Shown: positions 35,685 through 44,625 of the stretch, one piece after another
Position numbering within the stretch: position 1 is the first letter of the stretch
Layout of the letters: each line of letters begins with the position of its first letter
Origin: Pseudomonas bubulae
Lineage (GTDB): Bacteria; Pseudomonadota; Gammaproteobacteria; Pseudomonadales; Pseudomonadaceae
DNA: 64,000 nucleotides
Direction of reading: 5' to 3'
Assembly: GCF_900618535.1 (NCBI RefSeq)
Contig: NZ_UYJA01000001.1
Coordinates: 434,001 to 498,000, forward strand
The notes under the pieces: generated by a model
Seen by the model: only the letters and a program-made list of their open reading frames with translations
What the model was told of the DNA's origin: nothing
Databases searched by the model: none
Made by a program: the position numbers and the translations under genes

Positions 35685-37010
35685 TCAACGAATGTGATGC
35701 TTGTGCAGTAACCGATAAAACGTCGGCCGCGAAACCCCAAGCACCTTGGCGGCCATGCTCAAATTGTCGCTGTGCCGGTCCAGCACCTCGCACAGTGCCT
35801 GGCGTTCGGCGCGATCCTTGTATTGTTCAAGGGTGTTCATCGTGCCGACCAACAACGGGCGCAACTCCAGGCCCAGATCATGTGCTTCGATCTGCCGCCC
35901 TTCGGCCAATACCAGCCCACGACGCACGCGGTTGGCCAACTCGCGGACATTTCCCGGCCAGCCATGATTGCCCATGGCAATCAACGCCTCGTCACTGAAC
36001 GTACGCGGGCGACGGCCTGTTTCCAGACTGTAGAAACGGGCAAAGTGACTGGCCAGCATGGCCAGGTCACCATGTCGCTCTCGCAAGGGGGCGGTGGTTA
36101 ATTGCAACACGTTGAGGCGGTAATACAAGTCTTCACGAAATTGACCGTTGGCGACTGCCGCTTCGAGATCAACATGGGTCGCTGCCAGAATACGAACATC
36201 GATGGGGATCGGCTGGTTGCCGCCGACTCTCTCGATGTGTTTTTCCTGCAAAAAGCGCAACAGGCTGGCTTGCAATTCCAACGGCAGATCGCCAATTTCA
36301 TCCAGAAAAAGCGTACCGCCATTCGCGGCCTCAATGCGTCCAACCCTGCGCTGATGGGCGCCGGTGAAAGAGCCCTTTTCATGGCCGAACAGCTCAGACT
36401 GGATCAAGTGGTCGGGAATGGAGCCGCAATTGATTGCAATAAAGGGCTTGCCGTTGCGCTGGGATTGACGGTGCAGTGTGCGGGCGACCAGCTCCTTGCC
36501 CGTACCGCTCTCGCCGCGAATCAGGATGGGCGACTGGGTGGGTGCAAATTTGCTCACCGTCATGCGCAGGTCCCGCATCAATCGGCTGTCACCCAGCAGT
36601 TCATCTTCCTGTACATCGGACGGGGTTGAAGTTTGCCCTCGCAGGCACGCCATGCCAAAGGCCCGGCCGAGTGTGACCTGGACCCGGGAGACGTCAAAGG
36701 GCAAGGTGTGAAAGTCAAAAAACCATTCGCAGACAAAATCCCCCACATTGTTCATTTTCAGTACGTCAGGGGTGAGCGCCGCAATCCACTCGGTACCACT
36801 GCGACTGATCATGTCTTTTACCGCTTCGGGACGTTCCAGATGAAAAGGTTGCAGCCTGAACAGGCCAACATCGCAAGAGCGGTCAACAACGGTTGCCAGA
36901 GTGCAGCTGTCGACCGCCCAGCCTATGGTTCGCAGACCGGGGAGCAATTCATGACAATCCGCACAGGGATCGACCACCAGCAGACGTCGGGGAGAGGACA
37001 TTGCAAGCAT
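35685..37010 (-). CDS. Sigma-54-dependent transcriptional activator, likely regulator of fap
   Basis: Enhancer-binding protein of about 441 residues. The N-terminal domain (about 1-130; RRLLVVDPCADCHELLPGL) is VpsR-like, resembling a receiver without the phosphorylation Asp. The AAA+ domain has Walker A GESGTGKELVAR, the sigma-54 contact loop as GSFTGA (usual form GAFTGA), and Walker B GGTLFLDEIGDLP. A Fis-type helix-turn-helix ends the protein (AAKVLGVSRPTFYRLLHKH). ATG 37010 has AAGGA six bases upstream; the codon at 37037 does not. Convergent with fapF, whose operon starts with a sigma-54 promoter. Confidence 0.92.
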   Translation of the reverse strand: MLAMSSPRRLLVVDPCADCHELLPGLRTIGWAVDSCTLATVVDRSCDVGLFRLQPFHLERPEAVKDMISRSGTEWIAALTPDVLKMNNVGDFVCEWFFDFHTLPFDVSRVQVTLGRAFGMACLRGQTSTPSDVQEDELLGDSRLMRDLRMTVSKFAPTQSPILIRGESGTGKELVARTLHRQSQRNGKPFIAINCGSIPDHLIQSELFGHEKGSFTGAHQRRVGRIEAANGGTLFLDEIGDLPLELQASLLRFLQEKHIERVGGNQPIPIDVRILAATHVDLEAAVANGQFREDLYYRLNVLQLTTAPLRERHGDLAMLASHFARFYSLETGRRPRTFSDEALIAMGNHGWPGNVRELANRVRRGLVLAEGRQIEAHDLGLELRPLLVGTMNTLEQYKDRAERQALCEVLDRHSDNLSMAAKVLGVSRPTFYRLLHKHHIR

Positions 37011-37343
37011 GACTGTTCCTTGGCGCCAGAAAAACATAAAACAGCATTAAAAACAGTCCCTTGTTCAACTTACGCGTAACCTTAGCAAGCCATTGGGCGC
37101 TTTCTGGATCGTTTGTTTATAACCCTAATAGCCAATCAAACTGTACAGCCTCGTTCCAAGAGCAGGGGCGATAGATACACTCACTGAAAATTGATCTGGA
37201 TCAGTCATATAAAAAAACTTTTAAAAATATGACGAAAGTGTGTGACCTGATGCCCCTCTAAAGTCATCAGTACAAGTAACCAACCGAACGGTAAGCCCAG
37301 CCGACGGTTAATCACTTGATGGGCATACTTGAGAGAACACCCT
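37011..37343. other. Promoter region of the sigma-54 regulator, no gene seen
   Basis: About 330 AT-richer bases between two divergent genes. I see no coding frame with support and no clear operator. It presumably holds the promoters of both flanking genes. Confidence 0.5.
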
Positions 37344-37610
37344 ATGAACGCCCCGCTCCGTTTCAACGAAGCTCTTTTGATTGCCGGCCACGCTTTTGAA
37401 CCTTTTCAATGCGTTGCCTGGGCTGCACAGGATGGTCATGGCGAGTTGAGCCTGACTGTTATCGATCGCACCAATACCCGTATCGGCCGCAAACAGATCC
37501 CGCGCAGCGCCTGCGCTGACGCCGCTCAGCTGGAAAGCCTGCTGGCACAAGCCCGCGCCGAGATCAGCAGCGAAGGCTACACCCTGCAGCCTTGGGTCAT
37601 GCCTGCTTGA
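37344..37610 (+). CDS. Small protein of unknown function
   Basis: An 88-residue protein without signal peptide or membrane segment, beginning MNAPLRFNEALLIAGHAFEPFQCVAW. The sequence ESLLAQARAEISSEGYTLQPWVMPA at its end is amphipathic. GC3 and codon use match the neighbours and GAGAG lies upstream of ATG 37344, so I believe it is a real gene. I do not recognise a family. A REP-type hairpin follows. Confidence 0.65.
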   Translation: MNAPLRFNEALLIAGHAFEPFQCVAWAAQDGHGELSLTVIDRTNTRIGRKQIPRSACADAAQLESLLAQARAEISSEGYTLQPWVMPA

Positions 37611-37627
37611 GAAGCGGCTGACTGATT

Positions 37628-37651
37628 TGGGAGCTGGTTGACCAGCTCCCA
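37628..37651. repeat. REP-type palindrome
   Basis: TGGGAGCTGGT and ACCAGCTCCCA form a perfect 11-base inverted repeat with a two-base loop, lying between the convergent small gene and the VWA gene. Confidence 0.8.
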
Positions 37652-37658
37652 CAAATAA

Positions 37659-38291
37659 TCAGCCATCAATGTGTACATACTCTGCATTCAACTCGGCGGC
37701 CATTTGACGCGAGCGGCCTAAACGAATCGGGCCACGCTCGATATCGATCAACAGTCCCGGGCAGTCAATGGCAGGCAGCGTTGACCACTCTTTCAGTCGG
37801 CCATCGGTCAACAGTAAAAAGCGCTGTTGTTCCTCTGGACACTGTTTGCGGCGCCTTTCAAGCCAGTCAGCAACTTCCTGCAAGGCCTCCAGCAAAGGCG
37901 TCCCGCCTCCAGCACCCAAGCCCTGCAACCAGTCATTCAAGGCAGCAGACGCCTTGGAGCCGATGACCTGCCACTGCGGCGCCTTTGCGCTGACCGTCAT
38001 CACCGCCACCCGCACCCGCTGGCGATACGCATCTTCAAACAGTTGGGCCAGCAGCCCCTTGGCGTCACTCAGCGCCTGATGGCGACGGGTTGAAGCAGAC
38101 GCATCCACCACCACCAGCCAGAGTTCCGGCGCTGCACTTTGCCGGGTTTTCCAGGCCAGATCAGCGTGCAGCCGGGGACGACCGCCGAGCAGGGTTTGCA
38201 CCCAGTCGATCATCCCGCTGCCGGCGCTGCGGCTTGCGCCTTGCCTGCCCGCAGAGAGCTGACCTGACCGGGGCCTGGCATCCGCCCCCAC
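37659..38291 (-). CDS. VWA-domain chelatase subunit (ChlD/BchD-like C-terminal part)
   Basis: About 210 residues with a von Willebrand A domain. The MIDAS metal site is present as VVVDASASTRRH, with Thr in GAGGGTPLLEAL and Asp in LLLTDGRLKEW. The preceding GQLSAGRQGASRSAGSGMIDWVQTLL segment matches the region before the VWA domain in ChlD/BchD. Partner of the AAA+ protein upstream in magnesium- or cobalt-chelatases; here the cobN neighbour points to cobalt. The start is uncertain: GTG 38291 keeps the homologous basic segment, and ATG 38213 is an alternative. Confidence 0.82.
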   Translation of the reverse strand: MGADARPRSGQLSAGRQGASRSAGSGMIDWVQTLLGGRPRLHADLAWKTRQSAAPELWLVVVDASASTRRHQALSDAKGLLAQLFEDAYRQRVRVAVMTVSAKAPQWQVIGSKASAALNDWLQGLGAGGGTPLLEALQEVADWLERRRKQCPEEQQRFLLLTDGRLKEWSTLPAIDCPGLLIDIERGPIRLGRSRQMAAELNAEYVHIDG

Positions 38292-38312
38292 TGCAGAACG
38301 GGGGCGGATGCC
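38277..38312. repeat. Perfect 13-base hairpin between the chelatase AAA+ and VWA genes
   Basis: GGCATCCGCCCCC and GGGGGCGGATGCC pair around a ten-base loop. It spans the gap and overlaps the stop codon of the AAA+ gene and the start region of the VWA gene. No T-run follows, so it could be an RNA structure that tunes translation or stabilises the upstream message. Confidence 0.6.
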
Positions 38313-39316
38313 TAGGGCTTTTTTGGCCAGCTCGGCACTTCACGGCGCGCGCCCATGGGTTGCACCTGTGCAGGTAGTTCGCCCCACTGGCCCTGCCCCG
38401 ATTGAGGCGAAGCATTGCTGGCCTGAGGGGGGGACTGCGGTGGTGGTGTTGACGCCTGGCCTTTAGGTTCTCGGCGGCGATGACGCAAGGCAAACTCGGC
38501 CACGGCATCAATATCCTCCAGGCTGATGGCCGTGGCCCCGCGCCAGGCGGCATGGGCCCGCGCTGCGCGCAGCCAGACCAGGTCGGCACGCATGCCATCC
38601 ACCGCGGCGGCAAAACAGCGCTCAGTCACAACAGCCAGAGACTGATCATCCAGAGCGATGCTGCTCAGCCGTTCACGGGCCTGCTGGCAGCGCTCGCGCA
38701 AGGTCGTTTGCGCCTCATCCCATTGCGCGCAAAACTTCTGCGGATCAGCGTCAAAGGCCAGGCGCCGGCGGATGATTTCGCTGCGTTCTTCCGGTTGCGG
38801 CTGGCCGCTGAGCATCACATTCAGGCCGAAGCGGTCGAGCAACTGCGGGCGCAACTCGCCTTCTTCCGGATTCATGGTACCAATCAGCACGAAACGCGCA
38901 GCATGCCGATGGGAGATACCATCACGCTCGACCACATTGGTGCCGCTCGCTGCCACATCCAGCAGCACGTCCACCAGATGATCGGCAAGCAGGTTGACTT
39001 CATCGACGTAGAGCACGCCGCCGTCGGCCCTGGCCAGCACCCCCGGGGAGAACTGCGCCTTGCCCTGGCCCAGTACGGCATCCAGGTCGAGGGTACCAAC
39101 CAGACGCTCTTCGGTTGCGCCCAACGGCAAGGTGACAAACTGGCCGCTGGCAAGCAGGTCGGCCAGACCGCGTGCCAGCGTCGACTTGGCCATGCCGCGC
39201 GGGCCTTCGATGAGTACGCCGCCAATTTTCGGGTCAATGGCGGTCAGGCACAGCGCCAGTTTCAATGAGTCCGCGCCGACCACCGCCGATAACGGGAAAT
39301 GTGGGGTGTCAGTCAT
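38312..39316 (-). CDS. ChlI/BchI-like AAA+ ATPase subunit of the cobaltochelatase
   Basis: A 334-residue AAA+ ATPase of the Mg-chelatase I family. Walker A is EGPRGMAKSTLARGLA, Walker B LYVDEVNLLADHL, and sensor/arginine segments lie in IGTMNPEEGELRPQLLDRFGLNV. The C-terminal tail is Pro/Gln-rich. It lies between cobN and the VWA gene. Pseudomonads commonly use ChlI- and ChlD-type partners with CobN, where others have CobS and CobT, so a role in aerobic cobalt insertion into hydrogenobyrinic acid diamide is likely. Confidence 0.9.
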   Translation of the reverse strand: MTDTPHFPLSAVVGADSLKLALCLTAIDPKIGGVLIEGPRGMAKSTLARGLADLLASGQFVTLPLGATEERLVGTLDLDAVLGQGKAQFSPGVLARADGGVLYVDEVNLLADHLVDVLLDVAASGTNVVERDGISHRHAARFVLIGTMNPEEGELRPQLLDRFGLNVMLSGQPQPEERSEIIRRRLAFDADPQKFCAQWDEAQTTLRERCQQARERLSSIALDDQSLAVVTERCFAAAVDGMRADLVWLRAARAHAAWRGATAISLEDIDAVAEFALRHRRREPKGQASTPPPQSPPQASNASPQSGQGQWGELPAQVQPMGARREVPSWPKKP

Positions 39317-39361
39317 GTTTTCGGGCTCCAGATTTTAGAATATTGATCGGCCTCAAAAGCT

Positions 39362-39472
39362 CCTCACCCCAGCCCTCTCCCAAAGGGAGAGGGGGCCGAT
39401 TTTTGGTGAGGTATAAATCCTGAACATCCCCCGATCAGTCCCCTCTCCCTCCGGGAGAGGGTTAGGGTGAGG
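39362..39472. repeat. Inverted-repeat element between cobN and the chelatase ATPase gene
   Basis: About 110 bases bounded by CCTCACCCCAGCCCTCTCCC on the left and the near-complement GGGAGAGGGTTAGGGTGAGG on the right (18 of 20 matching). Each end is itself a small hairpin (CCCTCTCCC with GGGAGAGGG). It fills the gap inside the cob operon. A degraded relative lies at 56256-56345, so this is a dispersed repeat rather than a single regulatory hairpin. Confidence 0.75.
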
Positions 39473-39481
39473 GTTGCCTGG

Positions 39482-42400
39482 TTACTCTTCCTCTATATCC
39501 AGCAACAGATTCTCCAGCGCCGCTTGATACTCCCCCGGTTCACTCCACAGCCCGCGCTGCTGCGCTTCGAGCATGCGTTCGGTCATGTCGCGCAGGGCAT
39601 GCGGGTTGTGCTCACGCACAAACTCACGGGTATCCGGGTCCAGCAAATAGGCATCCGCCAGCAATGCATATTGATGATCATCGATCAGGTGCGTGGTTGC
39701 ATCAAAGGCAAACAGGTTGTCCAGGGTAGCGGCCATTTCAAATGCGCCTTTGTAACCATGGCGTTTGACCCCTTCTATCCATTTCGGGTTGGCCGCACGG
39801 GATCGGATAACCCGGTTCAACTCTTCCTTGAGCGTACGGATCTTCGGCAGATCCGGCTGGCTGTGGTCGCCGTGGTAGCTGGCTGCGGCCTCCCCACGCA
39901 AGCTCTCTACCGCCGCCAGCATGCCGCCCTGAAACTGGTAGTAGTCATTGGAATCGAGCAGGTCATGTTCACGGTTGTCCTGATTTTGTACCACCGCCTG
40001 CATCTGCCCCAATCGCTGGGCAAACTGACCGCGGGCCGCCGTGCCTTCATCGGCGCCGCCATAGGCATAACCGCCCCAGTTCAGATACACCTCGGCCAGG
40101 TCGTCGCGGCTTTGCCACAAACGCCCATCGATTGCGTTCTGTACCCCGGCACCGTAAGCCCCGGGTTTGGCACCAAACACCCGCCAGCCCGCCTGACGGG
40201 CCGCCAGTTCCGGGGCCAGCCCTTCGCGCTCCAGCTGTTCACGCTCGCTGCGCACTTTTGCCGCGAGCGGATTCAGGTCATCAGGTTCGTCCAGCGCCGC
40301 CACCGCCTGAACAGCGGCATCGAACAGGCGAATAAGATTGGCAAAGGCATCACGGAAGAACCCGGATACACGCAAGGTCACGTCCACCCGCGGCCGGTCC
40401 AGCAGGCTCACCGGGAGGATTTCAAAGTCATCCACCCGCTGGCTACCCGTGGCCCACACCGGGCGCACGCCCATCAGCGCCATGGCCTGGGCGATATCAT
40501 CACCGCCGGTGCGCATGGTCGCAGTGCCCCATACCGACAGGCCGAGCTGACGCAGGTGATCGCCGTGGTCCTGCAAATGACGCTCAAGAATCAGGTTGGC
40601 CGACTGAAAACCGATACGCCAGGCCGTGGTGGTGGGCAAGTTGCGTACATCCACGGAAAAGAAATTACGCCCGGTAGGCAGTACGTCCAGGCGCCCGCGG
40701 CTCGGTGCACCACTGGGGCCGGCAGGGACAAAACGCCCCGCCAGAGCATCAAGCAGACCCTGCATCTCGGCCGGGCCGCAGGCATCCAGACGCGGTGCAA
40801 CAACCCCAAGCAACTCCTCAAAAATCCCTCGCACTTCGCTCCATTGCTCGGTGTCGGGCAATTGCAGCGTGCCCGCCAACGCCTGCTCGATCAGCTGCGC
40901 AGCATACAGTTCCAGACGTTCGCGGGTATCGCCTGCGGTGCGCCACAGCGCCTCGCTGACTGCTTGCAAAGGCGCGGGGCGACGTGCCGTCCAGGGCTCG
41001 GCCAGCGCACAGTCCAGCGGATCAAAACTCAGCCCGAAGGCTTTGGCCAACGCCCGCAGCACGCTTGATTGCGCCCCGCGGCCATCACCGCGGGGGATGC
41101 GCAGCAATGCCAGCAAGGTGTCGATGCGCAGACGCCCGGCAGGCGACTCACCAAAAATATGCAGGCCGTCGCGGATTTGCGATTCCTTGAGGTCGCACAG
41201 GTAGGTATCCAGCCGTGGCAGCCAGATTGCGGCATCGCTGTCGCTGTCGAGGTGTGCGTCCAGTTGCAGCTCGCGGTCGATATGGGTATCGCGCACCAGC
41301 TTGAGAATATCCCGTTGCAACTCCCGCGCCCGGCGCGGATCAAGCAGTTGCGCTTCGTAATACTCGTCGGCCAGCAGCTCCAGGTCGCGTAGAGGGCCAT
41401 AGGTTTCGGCCCGGGTCAGCGGCGGCATCAAGTGGTCAATAATGACCGCCTGGGTCCGGCGCTTGGCCTGTGCGCCCTCACCCGGATCATTGACGATAAA
41501 CGGATAGACGTTGGGCATGGGGCCCAAAATAGCATCCGGCCAGCAGTGTTCAGACAGCCCGACGCCCTTGCCCGGCAACCATTCCAGATTGCCATGCTTG
41601 CCCACATGCACCACCGCATGGGCGCCGTAGGTGTTGCGCAGCCAGAAATAAAACGCCAGATAAGCATGGGGCGGTACCAGGTCCGGGTCATGGTAGACCG
41701 CACTGGCATCTACCTGATATCCCCGCGCCGGTTGAATGCCGACAAAGGTCAGGCCAAAACGCAGCCCGGCAATCATCAGGCGACCGCTGCGAAACATCGG
41801 GTCGTGCTGTGGCTCGCCCCAACGCTCAATCACCGCCTGGCGATTGGCTTCTGGAAGACGATTAAACATCGCCTGGTATTCATCCAGCCCAAGGCTTTGA
41901 TGGCACGGGCGCAGGTCGAGGCTGTCGAGGTCGTTGCTGACACCGCCCAACAGAGCTTGAATCAACGCGGTGCCGGTATCCGGGAGCTCAGCAGCCACCG
42001 GGTAGCCTTCGCCCTGCAAGGCGCGCAAAATATTCAGCGCCGCAGCCGGGGTATCCAGCCCTACGCCATTGCCGATACGGCCATCGCGGGTCGGGTAGTT
42101 GGCCAGGATCAGGGCGATACGCTTTTGCGGGTTCGGCACACGTGCCAGCTCCACCCAGCGCCGTGCCAGTTCTGCGACAAAATCCATCCGTTCGGGATGC
42201 GCTCTGTAGCACACCACATCCGACTGACTGCGCTCACTGCGCCACGCCAGGTCCTTGAAGCTGATCGGCCGGCTGATGATCCGCCCGTCCAGTTCCGGCA
42301 AGGCAATGTGCATGGCCAGGTCCCGCGGGCCCAGACCCTGCTCGCTGGCTTGCCAGCCGGGCTGGTTGTCCTGGGCACAAATGGCCTGGATCACCGGGAT

Positions 42401-43252
42401 ATTGCGGCGAAACGGGCGCAAATGCGGAGCTTCCGGGCTGGACTGGGCAAACCCGGTGGTATTGAGAATGACCCCTGCGCCGACTTCATCGAGCAAGTCC
42501 TGTACCACCGCCAGGCAGCCCGGCTCCTTCAGGCTGGCGACCGCAATCGGCAGCGGATTTAGCCCTGCCGCCTGCAGACGCTGGCAGAACACATCGACAA
42601 ATGCCGTATTGGCCGCCTGCAAATGCGAGCGATAGAACAAGAGCGCCGCCACCGGTTGGCCCGGCTGCCAGTCGCCTTGCCAGTCCTGCAGTGCAGGGCT
42701 GGAATGGGCCGGATGATAAATGGCAGTACGGGGCAAGGTGTGCGGTTCGTCCCAGGCATAGTCGCGGCCCAGCCATTGGCTGGCCAGGCAACGATAAAGC
42801 TGCAGGGCGTTATGCCGCCCGCCCTGGCGCAAAAAGTGCCAGAGCCGTTCGGCCTGCTCGACGGGCACTGTGCTCAGGGCGCTGAGTTCCGGGTCGGGGC
42901 GGTCATCGCCCGGCACCAGAATCAGGGTCACACCGCGTTCAGCCAGTTGCACCAGCCGTTCAATGCCGTAGCGCCAGTAGCCGATGCCACCGTGCAGCGA
43001 CAACAAAATCACCTTGGCGTGTTGCAGGACCTCATCGACATACAGGTCGACCGAGCCGTGGTTTTGCACCTGCATCGGGTTGGCCAGACGCAGGCTTGGA
43101 TAATCGTCAGGCAACTGCTGCGCCGCTTCGGCGAGCAGGGCCAGGCTTGAATCACCGCTGCACAGGATCACCAGCTCGGCGGGGGTCTGGCCGAGGTCGG
43201 CAATATTGTCGTCCGCTACAAAGCCGCCGGGCTGGGTCCTGAGCAAATGCAT
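39482..43252 (-). CDS. cobN: Cobaltochelatase large subunit CobN
   Basis: Substrate- and metal-binding subunit of the ATP-dependent cobaltochelatase in aerobic cobalamin synthesis. At 1256 residues it is full length, related to ChlH/BchH. Characteristic segments include HVGKHGNLEWLPGKGVGLS, YPFIVNDPGEGAQAKRR, the GVRPVWATGSQRVDDFEI region and the C-terminal LRDMTERMLEAQQRGLW. It starts four bases from the cobW stop, and precedes the ChlI-like ATPase gene after a gap filled by a repeat. Under the cobalamin riboswitch at 44433. Confidence 0.97.
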   Translation of the reverse strand: MHLLRTQPGGFVADDNIADLGQTPAELVILCSGDSSLALLAEAAQQLPDDYPSLRLANPMQVQNHGSVDLYVDEVLQHAKVILLSLHGGIGYWRYGIERLVQLAERGVTLILVPGDDRPDPELSALSTVPVEQAERLWHFLRQGGRHNALQLYRCLASQWLGRDYAWDEPHTLPRTAIYHPAHSSPALQDWQGDWQPGQPVAALLFYRSHLQAANTAFVDVFCQRLQAAGLNPLPIAVASLKEPGCLAVVQDLLDEVGAGVILNTTGFAQSSPEAPHLRPFRRNIPVIQAICAQDNQPGWQASEQGLGPRDLAMHIALPELDGRIISRPISFKDLAWRSERSQSDVVCYRAHPERMDFVAELARRWVELARVPNPQKRIALILANYPTRDGRIGNGVGLDTPAAALNILRALQGEGYPVAAELPDTGTALIQALLGGVSNDLDSLDLRPCHQSLGLDEYQAMFNRLPEANRQAVIERWGEPQHDPMFRSGRLMIAGLRFGLTFVGIQPARGYQVDASAVYHDPDLVPPHAYLAFYFWLRNTYGAHAVVHVGKHGNLEWLPGKGVGLSEHCWPDAILGPMPNVYPFIVNDPGEGAQAKRRTQAVIIDHLMPPLTRAETYGPLRDLELLADEYYEAQLLDPRRARELQRDILKLVRDTHIDRELQLDAHLDSDSDAAIWLPRLDTYLCDLKESQIRDGLHIFGESPAGRLRIDTLLALLRIPRGDGRGAQSSVLRALAKAFGLSFDPLDCALAEPWTARRPAPLQAVSEALWRTAGDTRERLELYAAQLIEQALAGTLQLPDTEQWSEVRGIFEELLGVVAPRLDACGPAEMQGLLDALAGRFVPAGPSGAPSRGRLDVLPTGRNFFSVDVRNLPTTTAWRIGFQSANLILERHLQDHGDHLRQLGLSVWGTATMRTGGDDIAQAMALMGVRPVWATGSQRVDDFEILPVSLLDRPRVDVTLRVSGFFRDAFANLIRLFDAAVQAVAALDEPDDLNPLAAKVRSEREQLEREGLAPELAARQAGWRVFGAKPGAYGAGVQNAIDGRLWQSRDDLAEVYLNWGGYAYGGADEGTAARGQFAQRLGQMQAVVQNQDNREHDLLDSNDYYQFQGGMLAAVESLRGEAAASYHGDHSQPDLPKIRTLKEELNRVIRSRAANPKWIEGVKRHGYKGAFEMAATLDNLFAFDATTHLIDDHQYALLADAYLLDPDTREFVREHNPHALRDMTERMLEAQQRGLWSEPGEYQAALENLLLDIEEE

Positions 43253-43255
43253 GGT

Positions 43256-44326
43256 TTAGGCGCTCAATGCTGTACGCAGGGTGGACTCGAGCAGGGCCGC
43301 GTCCAGGTCCTGGCCGATCAGCACCAGTTTGGTGGTGCGCGCTTCGTCGCTGCCCCAGGCGCGATCGAAGTGCTTGTCAAAGCGCGTGCCCACGCCCTGG
43401 ATCAGCAAGCGCATCGGTTTGCCCGGAATCGCGGCAAAGCCCTTGACCCGCAGAATGCCGTGCTTGACCACCAGTTGGCTCAGAGCATCCATCAGCGCGC
43501 GCTCCTCTGCCTGAGGCAGCTCGATAGAGATCGAGTCGAAGGCATCGTGATCGTGGTCGTCGTGGTCATCATCGCCATCGTGATGATGGTCGTGATGGCT
43601 GTGGCGGCCATCGATATGGTCTTCCGAACCCGTCTCCAGGCCCAGCAGCACGTCCAGCGGCAAGCGACCGCTGCTGGCTTCGATGATCTTGACCGCCGGT
43701 GGCAGTTCTTCAGCCACTTCGGCACGTACACGGGCCAGGTCTTCAGGGCTGATCAAGTCAACCTTGTTGAGAATCACCAGATCGGCACTGGCCAGTTGGT
43801 CAGCAAACAGCTCGTGCAGCGGCGACTCGTGGTCCAGGTTAGGGTCGAGCTTGCGCTGGGCATCTACCTGATCCGGGAAGGCCGCGAAAGTGCCAGCCGC
43901 CACCGCCGGGCTGTCGACCACGGTAATCACCGCGTCAACTGTGCAGGCGCTGCGGATTTCCGGCCACTGGAAGGCTTGAACCAACGGCTTTGGCAGGGCC
44001 AGGCCCGAGGTTTCGATAAGGATATGGTCGATATCGCCACGGCGCGCCACCAGCTCACGCATCACCGGGAAGAATTCTTCCTGCACCGTGCAGCACAGGC
44101 AGCCATTGGCCAGTTCATAGACGCGTCCCTTGGCCTCTTCTTCGGTGCAGCCAATAGCGCATTGCTTGAGGATTTCGCCATCGATACCCAGTTCGCCGAA
44201 TTCGTTGACGATCACTGCAATGCGACGGCCGTTGGCGTTGTCCAGCATATGACGCAGCAAGGTAGTCTTGCCCGAACCGAGAAAGCCGGTAACGATAGTG
44301 ACGGGGGTTTTGGCCAGTGTTTTCAT
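43256..44326 (-). CDS. cobW: CobW, COG0523 GTPase metallochaperone
   Basis: G3E-family GTPase thought to deliver cobalt to the chelatase, 356 residues. The Walker A GFLGSGKTTLLRHML, the metal-binding GCLCC motif (ELANGCLCCTV) and the guanine motif LNKVD are all present. A His/Asp-rich loop (GRHSHHDHHHDGDDDHDDHD) lies near residue 240 and probably binds metal. ATG 44326 has AAGGGC upstream and starts KTLAKTPVTIVTGF; the longer frame to 44398 begins in the leader. First gene after the cobalamin riboswitch. Confidence 0.95.
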   Translation of the reverse strand: MKTLAKTPVTIVTGFLGSGKTTLLRHMLDNANGRRIAVIVNEFGELGIDGEILKQCAIGCTEEEAKGRVYELANGCLCCTVQEEFFPVMRELVARRGDIDHILIETSGLALPKPLVQAFQWPEIRSACTVDAVITVVDSPAVAAGTFAAFPDQVDAQRKLDPNLDHESPLHELFADQLASADLVILNKVDLISPEDLARVRAEVAEELPPAVKIIEASSGRLPLDVLLGLETGSEDHIDGRHSHHDHHHDGDDDHDDHDHDAFDSISIELPQAEERALMDALSQLVVKHGILRVKGFAAIPGKPMRLLIQGVGTRFDKHFDRAWGSDEARTTKLVLIGQDLDAALLESTLRTALSA

Positions 44327-44432
44327 CGGATGCCCTTTGGCAAAACGGCGGGCATACGGGACGACGGCCGCAAGCAGTGCGCGGTCAGTCTTCGCCACCG
44401 GATCACCCCGCCCGGTTGAAGTAAGAATCTGT

Positions 44433-44625
44433 TACGAGGCAGGTCTCCTGGCTTACGGCTGATACCTACCTTGCGCCTTCCCGCCTGTGAGGCAGTGGCA
44501 TTGCAAGATCAACGACCGTTTACAGTTGCGGGGGCAGCCGCGGCATACCGCGTTCCCTTCTTAGCTTCGCGCTGCGAAGAACCTCGAACGCGCAAGGCTA
44601 CGCAGTGCTTTGTAACAGGTCAACA
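44433..44625 (-). ncRNA. Cobalamin (AdoCbl) riboswitch in the cobW-cobN leader
   Basis: Read on the minus strand, the conserved elements appear in order: GAAGGGAACGCGGT, then GCGGCTGCCCCCGCAACTGTA (the B12 box and core), GCCACTGCCTC, GGCGGGAAGGCG, and the closing GCCAGGAGACCTGCC. These are the diagnostic cobalamin riboswitch motifs. It ends about 105 bases before the cobW start. Binding of adenosylcobalamin would lower expression of cobW, cobN and the chelatase subunits. Confidence 0.95.

Noticed and set aside
39467..41068. Long plus-strand frame of 533 residues opposite cobN
   Set aside because: It lies entirely antisense to the clear cobN gene, has no family signature and reflects the high-GC codon bias of the opposite strand.
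43247..44419. Plus-strand frame of 390 residues opposite cobW, running into the riboswitch
   Set aside because: Antisense shadow of cobW. The minus-strand GTPase motifs and riboswitch explain the region.
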